A stretch of DNA of 17,071 bases, from the NCBI GenBank assembly GCA_002421825.1, contig DISR01000063.1, positions 26,477 through 43,547 of the forward strand. Reading direction: 5' to 3'. The position numbers and the translations under genes are program-made. This DNA comes from Thiobacillus sp. UBA6205. Its GTDB lineage: Bacteria > Pseudomonadota > Gammaproteobacteria > Burkholderiales > Thiobacillaceae. This document shows, piece after piece, positions 1 to 7,233 of this stretch. How positions within the stretch are numbered: position 1 is the stretch's first letter; the number at the start of each line of letters is the position of its first letter. The notes beneath the pieces were generated by a model. That model saw only the letters and a list, made by a program, of their open reading frames with translations. It ran no database searches and was not told the origin of the DNA.

Positions 1-1
1 G

Positions 2-67
2 CTGCAGCGCGAAAAGGCGCTGGCGCTGTACAAGGCCGCTAGCGCGAACAAGGCCAGCCTGAGCTAG
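2..67 (+). CDS. 3' end of an unidentified gene (partial)
   Basis: Reading from base 2 gives an open frame to a TAG stop at 65-67, with the peptide LQREKALALYKAASANKASLS. The lysine/alanine-rich, helix-prone tail looks like the C-terminus of a real protein, but it is too short to identify. Its stop codon overlaps the stop of the mscS gene on the opposite strand inside one CTAG, so the two genes converge tail to tail with no terminator space. Whether it is a gene at all rests on the open frame and the tight packing; the rest lies outside the window. Confidence 0.4.
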   Translation: MQREKALALYKAASANKASLS

Positions 68-966
68 CCCGCCTGGCTGATCAGGCGCAAGGGCGGCGCG
101 GAGCCGTCCTTGTTCTGGCCGGCATAGACGGTGAGATGCGGGAAGGGAATCTCGATGCCGCGCGCGTCGAAGGCGGATTTCAACCGGCGCAGGAATTCGC
201 GCCGCACCGTCCATTGTTCGATGGGCACGACTTTGAAGCGCAGGCGGATGGTCACTGCGGAGTCGGCCCAGTTATCCACGCCGGCGATGTCGACATCTTC
301 CAGGATGATGTTCCTGAAGGAGCCGTCCGACCGCAACTCCCCGGCCACTTCGCGGATGACGGCAATCACTTCGTCCACATTCTCGCGATAGGCCACGCCG
401 ACGTCGACCACGGCGAAGGAATAATCGCGCGTCATGTTGGTGACGGTGTCGATCTGCCCGTTCGGCACATAGTGCACGTTGCCGTCATAGCTGCGCAGCC
501 GCACGTAGCGCAGGGTGACCTCTTCCACCAGGCCTGCCTTGCCGCCGGCCTCGATCACGTCGCCGTGGCGGATCTGGTCCTCCAGCAGCAGGAACAGCCC
601 GCTGAAATAGTCCTTCACCAGGCTCTGCGCGCCGAAGCCGACGGCAAGACCGAGCACGCCGGCGGTGGCGAGGATGGGCGCGATGGAAATGCCCAGTTCG
701 GTAAACACCAGCATGCCGGCCAGGGCGGTGACGAGCACGTTGGCCACATAGCGGAATACGCGGCCCAGGGTTTCCAGGCGCTGCTTCTCCTGCGGGTTGG
801 CCTTGCGTTCCGCCATGTAGATGCGGAAGCTGCGGATGCCCTTGTTGGCGAGCAGTTTCAGGAGCCAGGCGCCGACCAGGATGATGGCGATGTGGATGGC
901 GCTTTGCGTCATGGCGCCGAGTCTGGAGGCGTCATCGAGGCCGAGCGAGGCGAGCAGTGTTTCCAT
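64..966 (-). CDS. mscS: Small-conductance mechanosensitive ion channel, MscS family
   Basis: A 300-residue inner-membrane channel that opens under membrane tension to release solutes during hypo-osmotic shock. Hydrophobic segments lie at about residues 21-43 and 72-92. The third, pore-lining helix at about 93-125 has the Gly/Ala-rich pattern AGVLGLAVGFGAQSLVKDYF typical of MscS TM3. A beta domain follows (VEEVTLRYVRLRSYDGNVHYVPNG, about 145-170), then the alpha/beta C-terminal cage ending near IEIPFPHLTVY. The length matches the compact three-helix MscS type (E. coli MscS has 286 residues). The ATG at 966 has an AGGGAG ribosome site a few bases upstream. It is transcribed alone, away from fbp, with a terminator at 1078-1107 behind it. 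Family assignment is secure; which MscS paralogue it is cannot be told. Confidence 0.93.
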   Translation of the reverse strand: METLLASLGLDDASRLGAMTQSAIHIAIILVGAWLLKLLANKGIRSFRIYMAERKANPQEKQRLETLGRVFRYVANVLVTALAGMLVFTELGISIAPILATAGVLGLAVGFGAQSLVKDYFSGLFLLLEDQIRHGDVIEAGGKAGLVEEVTLRYVRLRSYDGNVHYVPNGQIDTVTNMTRDYSFAVVDVGVAYRENVDEVIAVIREVAGELRSDGSFRNIILEDVDIAGVDNWADSAVTIRLRFKVVPIEQWTVRREFLRRLKSAFDARGIEIPFPHLTVYAGQNKDGSAPPLRLISQAG

Positions 967-1000
967 TTTCGTCTCCCTGTCTGGTTGGATGAATATGCTG

Positions 1001-1029
1001 CTTATAACTAGTCAGCAGGGGATCGATAA
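1001..1029 (-). promoter_or_regulatory. Candidate sigma70 promoter of mscS
   Basis: On the minus strand TTATCG (1029-1024) and TATAAG (1006-1001) are separated by 17 bases, about 35 bases before the mscS ATG. The -10 matches the consensus at 5 of 6 positions; the -35 is weak. This is inference from motif and spacing only. Confidence 0.35.
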
Positions 1030-1077
1030 AGTTCAGGCCGATTCTTTGTGCGTGCCAGCCAGGGGGGCGAAGGGCAT

Positions 1078-1107
1078 AAAAAAACCGGGCACAAGGCCCG
1101 GTTTTTT
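1078..1107 (-). terminator. Rho-independent terminator after fbp
   Basis: AAAACCGGGC (1081-1090) and GCCCGGTTTT (1096-1105) form a perfect 10-bp stem around the loop ACAAG. A-runs on the left and T-runs on the right mean it can end transcription from either side. It lies 14 bases after the fbp stop, so it is best read as the fbp terminator; no plus-strand gene ends nearby. Confidence 0.9.
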
Positions 1108-1120
1108 GTGCTGCAACCGC

Positions 1121-2155
1121 TTAGGCGGCTTGCGCGTGGTGGTAGCCAGTGATCACGTCCACTTCGTTCCTGGAGCCCAACACCACGGGCACGCGCTGGT
1201 GGATGGCTTGCGGCTGCAGTTCGAGGATGCGCTCGCGCCCGGTGGTGGCGCCGCCGCCGGCCTGCTCGACGATGAAGGCCATGGGGTTGGCTTCGTACAT
1301 CAGGCGCAGCTTGCCGCCCTTTTCACGCAGCTTTTCGTCCATGGGGTACATGAACACGCCGCCGCGGGTGAGGATGCGGTGCACCTCGGCGACCATGGAG
1401 GCGACCCAGCGCATGTTGAAGTCCTTGCCGCGCGGGCCGGCCTGGCCGGCCAGGCACTCGTCGACGTAGCGGCGCACCGGCTGTTCCCAGAAGCGGTAGT
1501 TCGACATGTTGATGGCGAATTCCTTGGTGTCTTCGGGGATGGTCATGTTCTCGTGGGTGAGCACGAACTCGCCGACGTTGGGGTCGAGGGTGAAGCCGTT
1601 GACGCCGCGGCCGGTGGTGAGAACCAGCATCGTGGAGGGGCCGTACAGGGCGTAGCCGGCGCAGACCTGCTTCGCGCCCGGCTGCATGAAGGCTTCCACC
1701 GGGGTGGGGCCGCCCGGATTGTTCTCGACGTGCTCATTGCCGGGGCAGCGCAGGATGGAGAAGATGGAGCCGACGGAGACGTTGACGTCGATGTTGGAGG
1801 AACCGTCGAGCGGATCGAACAGCAGCAGGTACTTGCCGCGCGGGTTGCCTTCGGGAATCTGGTAGATCTCGTCCATTTCCTCGGAGGCCATGGCGGCCAG
1901 ATGCCCGGCCCACTCGTTGCGCTTGAGGAAAATCTCATTGGAGATGACGTCCATCTTCTTCTGCTCTTCACCCTGCACGTTTTCCGAGCCGGCCGCGCCC
2001 AGCACGCCCAGCAGGCCGCCGTGGTTGACGCCGTTGGAGATCATCTTGCAGGCGGTGGCGACGTCGTTCAAGAGGCCGGTGAATTCGCCGGTGGCGCCGG
2101 GGATGTGGCGCTGCTCTTCGATGATGAATTGGGTGAGGGTGGTGCCGAGATGCAT
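1121..2155 (-). CDS. fbp: Class I fructose-1,6-bisphosphatase
   Basis: A 344-residue cytosolic enzyme that hydrolyses fructose 1,6-bisphosphate to fructose 6-phosphate and phosphate in gluconeogenesis (and in the Calvin cycle where present). The metal-binding signature FDPLDGSSNIDVN is at residues 113-125, preceded by the acidic SEEMDE (91-96). C-terminal NPMAFIVEQAGGGATTG is the usual sugar-phosphate and metal-site region with its conserved Glu. The length matches type I bacterial enzymes (about 330-340). The ATG at 2155 is preceded by GGAG seven bases away. It lies downstream of the tonB-like gene with an 88-base gap holding a possible promoter of its own, and ends at a strong terminator. 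No doubt about the family. Confidence 0.97.
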   Translation of the reverse strand: MHLGTTLTQFIIEEQRHIPGATGEFTGLLNDVATACKMISNGVNHGGLLGVLGAAGSENVQGEEQKKMDVISNEIFLKRNEWAGHLAAMASEEMDEIYQIPEGNPRGKYLLLFDPLDGSSNIDVNVSVGSIFSILRCPGNEHVENNPGGPTPVEAFMQPGAKQVCAGYALYGPSTMLVLTTGRGVNGFTLDPNVGEFVLTHENMTIPEDTKEFAINMSNYRFWEQPVRRYVDECLAGQAGPRGKDFNMRWVASMVAEVHRILTRGGVFMYPMDEKLREKGGKLRLMYEANPMAFIVEQAGGGATTGRERILELQPQAIHQRVPVVLGSRNEVDVITGYHHAQAA

Positions 2156-2195
2156 GGGCTGCTCCAGAAAGGCCAGAATATTAGTAAAGCTGCAT

Positions 2196-2204
2196 ATTCT
2201 ATCA
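2196..2204 (-). promoter_or_regulatory. Candidate extended -10 promoter of fbp
   Basis: The minus strand reads TGATAGAAT, an extended -10 (TGn + TAGAAT), about 40 bases before the fbp ATG. No good -35 lies 16-18 bases upstream, which is tolerated by extended -10 promoters. It would let fbp be transcribed independently of the genes upstream. Confidence 0.4.
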
Positions 2205-2243
2205 CCGGAGCAAAAATGGATCGAATGGTCCGATTAAAAACCT

Positions 2244-3122
2244 TTATTCAGTGCCGACCAACTGGTCGGAGCGGGTGAAGGTCCAGGTGCGGGTAATCGA
2301 AATGATGTCGGCCTTCTCGCGCATTTCCCTGGAAAAAGCCGCATAAGGGGCAGAAAGTTCAACAATGCGTATGGCGGCCTGGTCGAGAATGTTCGAGCCG
2401 GAGGATTTGTCGATCTCGATTTTTTCCACCCGACCGTCGGCAAAGATCGAGACCGAGAGACGCAGGCTGCCGTAGATGCCCTGACGGCGCGCGGCCTCCG
2501 GGTAATTGAGGTTGCCGACTTTTTCCACTTTGGCCACCCAGTCTTCCACATAGCGTGCAAATACGTAGCTTTTGGCATTGGCGCCGACAAATTCGCGGCG
2601 CGGGCGTTTCTGGTATTCCTCCCAGTTGCGCGAAATCTGGGCCTGCAGCCTGGCGACTTCGCTGGCCTGCGCCATGAGGTCGGCACTGTCCACTTCCCGG
2701 CGCGGCAACGCCTGCGGGGCGGCGTCCACGCTGGCCCGGCTTTTGAGCTGGGTCAGCAGTTGGCGAGCCTGCTCCTCGAGTTGTTTGACGCGGGCCCGTG
2801 CGGCTTCGGCGCTGTTTTCCTCGGGCTCGGCCTTGTAGGGCAGCGGGCTCCTGGCCCTGCGGTCCTCGTCCACGTTGCCGCCGCCTGCCAGATTGGTTTG
2901 TGCCAGCACCTCGGGATTGAGCGGCGCCTCGCGGGTCTTGGCGTTCACCAGCACCACTTCCATGGGCGGCGTGAGGTCTTCGAAATGGCGGGGATTGACC
3001 AGCGTGAACTGGGTCGACAGGACGATGCCGTGCAGCGCAAAGGAAGCCATCAAGGCCAGCGCGATGCGCATGTCGCGCGGGCTGGGTGAGGCAAGCTGTG
3101 ATGGGTAAGCTGCGTCAGGCAT
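2244..3122 (-). CDS. TonB-like energy transducer protein
   Basis: About 292 residues. A short cytoplasmic N-terminus is followed by one transmembrane helix at about 19-37 (RIALALMASFALHGIVLS, with the His seen in TonB signal anchors). Then comes a periplasmic stretch with a coiled-coil-like segment (about 105-127) and a second helical segment (about 147-172). The C-terminal TonB fold runs from about 195 to 282, with NYPEAARRQGIYGSLRLSV and SSGSNILDQAAIRIV. Such proteins pass proton-motive energy from ExbBD to outer-membrane receptors. It lacks the long Pro-rich (EP/KP) spacer of classical TonB, and no exbB or exbD lies in the window. The start is uncertain: ATG at 3122 is used here, but a TTG at 3140 directly abuts the stop of the ribonuclease gene and an ATG lies at 3071; none has a clear ribosome site, suggesting translational coupling. 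It might serve the copper receptor at 8398-10653. Confidence 0.85.
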   Translation of the reverse strand: MPDAAYPSQLASPSPRDMRIALALMASFALHGIVLSTQFTLVNPRHFEDLTPPMEVVLVNAKTREAPLNPEVLAQTNLAGGGNVDEDRRARSPLPYKAEPEENSAEAARARVKQLEEQARQLLTQLKSRASVDAAPQALPRREVDSADLMAQASEVARLQAQISRNWEEYQKRPRREFVGANAKSYVFARYVEDWVAKVEKVGNLNYPEAARRQGIYGSLRLSVSIFADGRVEKIEIDKSSGSNILDQAAIRIVELSAPYAAFSREMREKADIISITRTWTFTRSDQLVGTE

Positions 3123-3140
3123 GCAAGTGTCTTGGAACAA

Positions 3141-5009
3141 CTAGCCCGATTCTACGGAAGCCGCCTCCACAGTGCCAGCATATTCCGCATGCAGTTCCAG
3201 GCTCAGGAGGTCGATGTTCGAAAGCGTGAAGCGCACGACCGTATCCGCTGCCAGGCCGGGCGGCAGCGAGGGCGCCTTTACCACCATGGGCAGGCCGTTC
3301 AGGCGCGCGAGATCATCGCGAATGACCCTGGCGGTGATCTCGGTCACGCATTCCTGCTGCAGCCAGCGCAGGCACCAGTAGCGCTCCAGGCGGCGCTGGA
3401 AGTCGGCATAGGCGTCATAGGTCAACTCGAAATCGCGCACCGTGGCGAACAGATAATCGCTGCGCGGCCCGTAATGCGGCGCCGTGTCCTGTGCCAGGCT
3501 CAGGATCTGGCGCTGGTTGATGAGGTCGACATAGCGCCTGAGCGGCGAGCTCGACCACGCGTAGTTTTCCACGCCCAGGCCCTGGTGGATGCCGGGCTGG
3601 GTGGCCATGCGCGTCTTGCCCATGCTCTGGTTGCGGAAGATCCCCGGAATGCCTTTTTCCTTGAGCCAGGTGCCCCAGCGGCTGTTGGCCAGGATCATCA
3701 GCTCGGCCACCACCTTGTCGATGGGGCTGCCGCGCTTGCGCGGCACGATGTCCACGCGGGCGTTGCCCTGGTCGTCGCGCTCGATCCTGAAGTTGTAGTC
3801 CTGGCGGTTGGTCTGGTTGGTGGCGCCGCGCGCCGCCTCCAGCGTGCTGGCGAAACCCCACAGCCATTCGAGTTCGCGCTTGTAGGGATAGTCCGGCCCG
3901 CTGCCGATGCTGTCTTCGTTGAACTGCTCATCCAGCGTCTCGTGGCGCAGGTTGTCGGCGATGCGCACGGCCTCGAGCCGGGTTTCCATGTGCCGGACGG
4001 AAAAGTCGGACGCCACGTCGAGGTACATCGACAGTGCCGGGCAATGCTGGCCCTGGATCAGGGTGTAATGGTTGATCACCGCCTCCGGCAGCATGGTGAT
4101 CTTGTCGCCGGGGAAATACACCGTGGACAGCCGGGCGCGCGCGAGGTCGTCGAGCTGCGAACCGGGCGGAATGCCCAGCGCCGGGCAGGCGATGTGGATG
4201 CCCACGCGCACGCCGCCTTCGGGCTTGAACTGCAGCGAGAAGGCGTCGTCGATTTCGGTGGTGGCGGCATCGTCGATGCTGAAGGCGGCGGCCTCCGCTT
4301 CCGGCAGGCCGGGCGGATCGAAAGGTTCGGCAATCTCGGGGAAGCCGGTGCCCCTGGGGAAATACTCGATCAGGAACTGCGCCTTGTGCAGCGCCTCGAT
4401 GTCGGCGATGGCGCCGCAACGGTTCAACAGATGCAATGCGGACTCGCCGGTCTGCGTGCAGGCGGCATCCAGCGCCTTCCAGGCGAGCGTGTTCTTGTCG
4501 GGCTTGAACAGCAGGCGATGGGTGTCCGCGTCCCACGCCGGCAGCTTGCCGCCTACCAGGGTGTTTTTCCAGTCTTCGATCTGCGCGGCTTCGCGCGCCT
4601 TCTTTTCCACGCTGGCCTTGGCCGCGGCGAGGCTCTCGGCCGGCGCCGGCTTGTAGCGCCCGCGCCCCTTCTTGTAGAAGTGCATGGGCGCCTCGTGCAG
4701 GCGCATGAGGATGCCGGCGGCCTCGACGGGCTGCGGCGCGCGGCCGAAATACTCCTCGGCAAGCTTCAGGTAATCGAACTCCTCGGTGCCGGCGGCTTCC
4801 CACAGGAAATCCGCATCGGCCTCGTCGCGCATCCTGTGCGCGGCTTCCATGAAGGCGGTGGGCTCGGGCGCGGCAAAGCGCAGGAAAACCCTGTCCGACT
4901 TGATTTTCGAACGCTTGCCCGTGGCGGCTTCCACCTGCAGCGAGGCTTCGTTGTCGGCCATGACGCGGCCGGCCTTGAACTGGCCGTCTTCTTCGTAAAA
5001 AACAAACAT
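3141..5009 (-). CDS. RNase II/R-family 3'-5' exoribonuclease (RNB domain)
   Basis: A 622-residue cytosolic RNA-degrading enzyme. The N-terminal 230 residues are weakly conserved RNA-binding sequence. The RNB catalytic domain spans about 240-505 and includes FSIDDAATTEIDDAF (243-257), which carries the metal-binding aspartates; one position that is Asp in E. coli RNase II is Glu here (E252). It continues with VAELMILAN (434-442) and SSPLRRYVDLINQRQ (487-501). A small C-terminal OB-like region follows. At 622 residues it is closer to RNase II (644) than RNase R (over 800), and no S1 plus basic tail is evident. The ATG at 5009 has no good ribosome site, only an AT-rich leader. The stop abuts the tonB-like gene. 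The symbol rnb is possible but not certain. Confidence 0.92.
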   Translation of the reverse strand: MFVFYEEDGQFKAGRVMADNEASLQVEAATGKRSKIKSDRVFLRFAAPEPTAFMEAAHRMRDEADADFLWEAAGTEEFDYLKLAEEYFGRAPQPVEAAGILMRLHEAPMHFYKKGRGRYKPAPAESLAAAKASVEKKAREAAQIEDWKNTLVGGKLPAWDADTHRLLFKPDKNTLAWKALDAACTQTGESALHLLNRCGAIADIEALHKAQFLIEYFPRGTGFPEIAEPFDPPGLPEAEAAAFSIDDAATTEIDDAFSLQFKPEGGVRVGIHIACPALGIPPGSQLDDLARARLSTVYFPGDKITMLPEAVINHYTLIQGQHCPALSMYLDVASDFSVRHMETRLEAVRIADNLRHETLDEQFNEDSIGSGPDYPYKRELEWLWGFASTLEAARGATNQTNRQDYNFRIERDDQGNARVDIVPRKRGSPIDKVVAELMILANSRWGTWLKEKGIPGIFRNQSMGKTRMATQPGIHQGLGVENYAWSSSPLRRYVDLINQRQILSLAQDTAPHYGPRSDYLFATVRDFELTYDAYADFQRRLERYWCLRWLQQECVTEITARVIRDDLARLNGLPMVVKAPSLPPGLAADTVVRFTLSNIDLLSLELHAEYAGTVEAASVESG

Positions 5010-5024
5010 TTTTAATTCAACAAT

Positions 5025-5074
5025 GAGGACAAGAGGACATGAGGAAAGACAAAACCTCTTGTCCTCCTGTCCTC
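5025..5074. repeat. GAGGACA-type hairpin repeat, copy 1
   Basis: Left arm GAGGACAAGAGGACATGAGG (5025-5044) pairs with the right arm at 5055-5074 at 18 of 20 positions around a 10-base A-rich loop. Each arm is itself a tandem of the octamer GAGGACAN. The element fills the gap between the yqiA-like stop (5079) and the ribonuclease start (5009). Copy 2, at 15717-15784, shares the right arm almost exactly. It has no T-run, so it is not a standard terminator, and no coding role is seen. Confidence 0.85.
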
Positions 5075-5078
5075 TTTG

Positions 5079-5633
5079 TTAGAAAGCATCAATAAAACTC
5101 AGCAGGTCGGCGAAGCGGGAAAAGCCGTGGTCGCCGCCCTGCAGGACGATCTGGTGGCAGTCGCGGTAATAGGCCACCGCGTCCTGGTAGTCGAGCACTT
5201 CGTCGCCGGTTTCCACTATCAGCAGCAGATTGCTGGGTTGCGCCGGCGCGGGTTCGTCCATGGCGGCCAGCGCATTGAGGTGCGACTGGGTGAAATCGTA
5301 CTCTTCGCCGGTGTGCCAGTTCTTCTGCGGGCCGAGCGCGTCGCGCAGCAGCAACTGCGGGTGAACCGCCGGGTTGACGAGCACGGCCCGCAAGCCATAG
5401 CGGCCGGCCAGCACCATGGCGTAGAAGCCTCCCAGCGAAGAGCCGATCAGCTTGACCGGTTCTTTCGCCGACTCGATCACGCGCGCAAGTTCGGCGATGG
5501 CGGCGGCGGGCTGGTGCGGCAGGTCCGGGCAGGCCCATTCGGCGCCGCGCCCCTGCGCTTCCAGCCATTGCTTCAGCGCCTGCGCCTTGCCGGAGCCGGA
5601 AGTGGAGTTGAAACCGTGGACATAAAGCAGCAT
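5079..5633 (-). CDS. yqiA: YqiA-type alpha/beta-hydrolase (esterase)
   Basis: A 184-residue cytosolic hydrolase. It opens directly with MLLYVHGFNST (oxyanion-hole HG) and has the nucleophile elbow GSSLGG at 64-69 with Ser66. Asp144 in ETGDEVLDY and His169 in GGDHGF complete a likely catalytic triad. Length and motifs match the UPF0227/YqiA family, whose E. coli member cleaves short acyl esters; the physiological substrate is unknown. The start ATG overlaps the mpl stop (TGATG, one shared base), so the two are translationally coupled and probably one operon. The stop lies just beside hairpin repeat copy 1. Confidence 0.88.
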   Translation of the reverse strand: MLLYVHGFNSTSGSGKAQALKQWLEAQGRGAEWACPDLPHQPAAAIAELARVIESAKEPVKLIGSSLGGFYAMVLAGRYGLRAVLVNPAVHPQLLLRDALGPQKNWHTGEEYDFTQSHLNALAAMDEPAPAQPSNLLLIVETGDEVLDYQDAVAYYRDCHQIVLQGGDHGFSRFADLLSFIDAF

Positions 5634-7072
5634 CAGCGGGATTCCTCGAAAAGCGCCGCCGCAGGCAGCACCAGGGCATCGAGCAGCTTCTGGTGAATGC
5701 CGCCGAAGCCGCCGTTGCTCATGACCAGGATGTGGTCGCCGGGACGGGCGGCGCGCGTTACGGCATTGACCAGCCGCGCAAGGTTCTCGTGCAGGTGCGC
5801 TTTCATTTGCCGATGGTCGAACACCGAGCGCGCGTCCCAGCCCAGATCATTGGTGTAGACGAAAATCTCGTCGGCCTGCCTGAGGCTGTCAGGCAACTGG
5901 CTCTTCAGCGTGCCCATCTTCATGGTGTTGGAACGCGGCTCCAGCACGGCGAGGATGCGCGCCGTGCTGCCGACCTTGGCGCGCAGGCCTGCCAGCGTGG
6001 TTTCGATGGCGGTAGGGTGATGGGCGAAGTCGTCATACACCGTGATGCCGTTGACCGTGCCTTTCACTTCCATGCGGCGCTTGACGTTCCTGAACTGGCC
6101 CAGCGCCTCGCAGGCCACTGCCGGCGCCACGCCGGCATGGCGCGCGGCGGCGACGGCGGCGAGCGCGTTCATGCGGTTGTGCTCGCCCAGCAGCGCCCAT
6201 TGCACGCGCCCCTGCGGCTTGCCGTCAAGCAGCACCTCGAAATCGCTGTCGCCGCCCTTCGCCGCCCAGCCGACCTTATTCCCTTCTCTCTCCGGGAGAG
6301 GGGCCAGGGGTGAGGGCGAGGTGGGCAGCGGTGAGGGTGCAGCCCCGAATTTTTCCACCGGCGACCAGCAGCCGCGCGCCAGCACCCTTTGCAGGCTGTC
6401 CTCTGCGCCGTTGGCGATGACCAGGCCGTTGCCCGGCACGGTGCGCACCAGATGGTGGAACTGGGTTTCGATGGCGGCGAGGTCGGCGAAGATGTCGGCG
6501 TGGTCGAATTCCAGGTTGTTGAGGATGGCGGTGCGCGGCCGGTAGTGCACGAACTTGGAGCGCTTGTCGAAAAAGGCGGTGTCGTATTCGTCCGCCTCGA
6601 TGACGAAGAACGGCGTCCCGCCCAGGCGCGCGGAAAAGTCGAAATTGGCCGGCACCCCGCCGATGAGAAAGCCCGGCTGCATGCCGGCATGCTCCAGAAT
6701 CCAGGCCAGCATCGACGAAGTCGTCGTCTTGCCGTGCGTGCCCGCTACCGCCAGCACCCATTTTTCACGCAGCACGTTCTCTGCCAGCCACTGCGGGCCG
6801 GAAGTGTAGGGCAGTCCGCGGTCGAGGATTTCCTCCATCAGCGGGAACTTGCCGCGCGACACCGTGTTGCCGACGACATAGACGTCGGGATTCAGCCTGG
6901 TCTGCCCGGCGTCGAAGCCTTCGATCAGCTCGATGCCCAGCGCGGAGAGCTGGTCTGACATGGGCGGGTAGACGTTGGCATCGCAGCCGGTGACGGTGTG
7001 CCCCGCCTCGCGGGCGATGGCGGCAATGCCGCCCATGAAGGTGCCGCAGATGCCCAGGATGTGGATGTGCAT
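5633..7072 (-). CDS. mpl: UDP-N-acetylmuramate:L-alanyl-gamma-D-glutamyl-meso-diaminopimelate ligase
   Basis: A cytosolic Mur-family ATP-dependent ligase of murein recycling: it joins the recovered tripeptide to UDP-MurNAc. From the ATG at 7072 it has 479 residues. Seen are the Rossmann start HILGICGTFMGGIA (4-17), ATP loop GTHGKTTT (111-118), EADEYDTAFFDKRSKF (159-174), NNLEFDHADIF (185-195), GEHNRMNA (296-303) and YDDFAHHP (346-353). An in-frame extra stretch at about residues 244-266 (AAPSPLPTSPSPLAPLPERE and following) is the translation of a dispersed palindromic repeat, and makes the protein about 20 residues longer than E. coli Mpl. A TTG further upstream would add nine unconvincing residues. 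The ATG lacks a clear ribosome site. Coupled to the yqiA-like gene. Confidence 0.95.
   Translation of the reverse strand: MHIHILGICGTFMGGIAAIAREAGHTVTGCDANVYPPMSDQLSALGIELIEGFDAGQTRLNPDVYVVGNTVSRGKFPLMEEILDRGLPYTSGPQWLAENVLREKWVLAVAGTHGKTTTSSMLAWILEHAGMQPGFLIGGVPANFDFSARLGGTPFFVIEADEYDTAFFDKRSKFVHYRPRTAILNNLEFDHADIFADLAAIETQFHHLVRTVPGNGLVIANGAEDSLQRVLARGCWSPVEKFGAAPSPLPTSPSPLAPLPEREGNKVGWAAKGGDSDFEVLLDGKPQGRVQWALLGEHNRMNALAAVAAARHAGVAPAVACEALGQFRNVKRRMEVKGTVNGITVYDDFAHHPTAIETTLAGLRAKVGSTARILAVLEPRSNTMKMGTLKSQLPDSLRQADEIFVYTNDLGWDARSVFDHRQMKAHLHENLARLVNAVTRAARPGDHILVMSNGGFGGIHQKLLDALVLPAAALFEESR
6275..6345. repeat. Dispersed palindromic repeat inserted in frame in mpl
   Basis: The plus strand reads CTCTCTCCGGGAGAGG around 6285-6302, followed by two GTGAGGG-containing blocks. 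This is the well-known type of dispersed intergenic repeat in proteobacteria whose read-through in another frame gives LALTPGPSPGERRE, and that peptide is indeed encoded here in a different minus-strand frame. The segment is a multiple of three in effect and has no stop in the mpl frame. It falls in a linker that is poorly conserved between Mpl proteins (after CWSPVEKFG and before DFEVLLDG). Confidence 0.75.
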
Positions 7073-7121
7073 GGAAAGAGGAAATGCCGAAAAGGGCAAT
7101 TATCCTAGAAACCGCAGTTGG

Positions 7122-7139
7122 ACGCACTTGAGGGTGCGT
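7122..7139. other. Small hairpin in the mpl upstream region
   Basis: ACGCAC and GTGCGT form a 6-bp stem around TTGAGG, about 50 bases before the mpl ATG. It could be part of the mpl leader or an operator. Nothing else identifies it. Confidence 0.3.
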
Positions 7140-7172
7140 TCAGGCGGCGGGCCGATGGCGCGGCGGCGCCGC

Positions 7173-7205
7173 AATTTAAAACGCCGCAAGCGGACTTGCG
7201 GCGTT
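7173..7205 (-). terminator. Terminator after the DUF3365 gene
   Basis: AACGCCGCAAG (7180-7190) and CTTGCGGCGTT (7195-7205) form a perfect 11-bp stem with a 4-base loop, followed on the minus strand by TTTAAATT. It lies 28 bases beyond the DUF3365 stop codon and separates that gene from mpl, so the two are separate transcription units. Confidence 0.8.
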
Positions 7206-7233
7206 GGTGGCGGGATGCCGGCTTGCGGCGGCT

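Noticed and set aside
821..2278. Long plus-strand open frame of 485 codons opposite fbp
   Set aside because: It is antisense to a fully convincing fbp; its His/Gly/Ala/Val-rich translation is the usual shadow of a GC-rich gene.
3132..5015. Plus-strand open frame of 627 codons opposite the ribonuclease gene
   Set aside because: Its length mirrors the RNB gene and its translation lacks domains; a codon-bias shadow.
5025..5074. CRISPR-like short tandem repeats
   Set aside because: The GAGGACAN units are 8 bases long without spacers and are inverted across a loop; no cas gene is present.
5010..5078. Hairpin repeat as terminator of the yqiA-like gene
   Set aside because: The stem is strong but no T-run follows on the minus strand, and the same element occurs in another gene gap.
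7073..7099. TTG start for mpl nine codons upstream
   Set aside because: The extra residues do not fit Mpl N-termini; the relic copy at 8235 shares the start context at ATG 7072.
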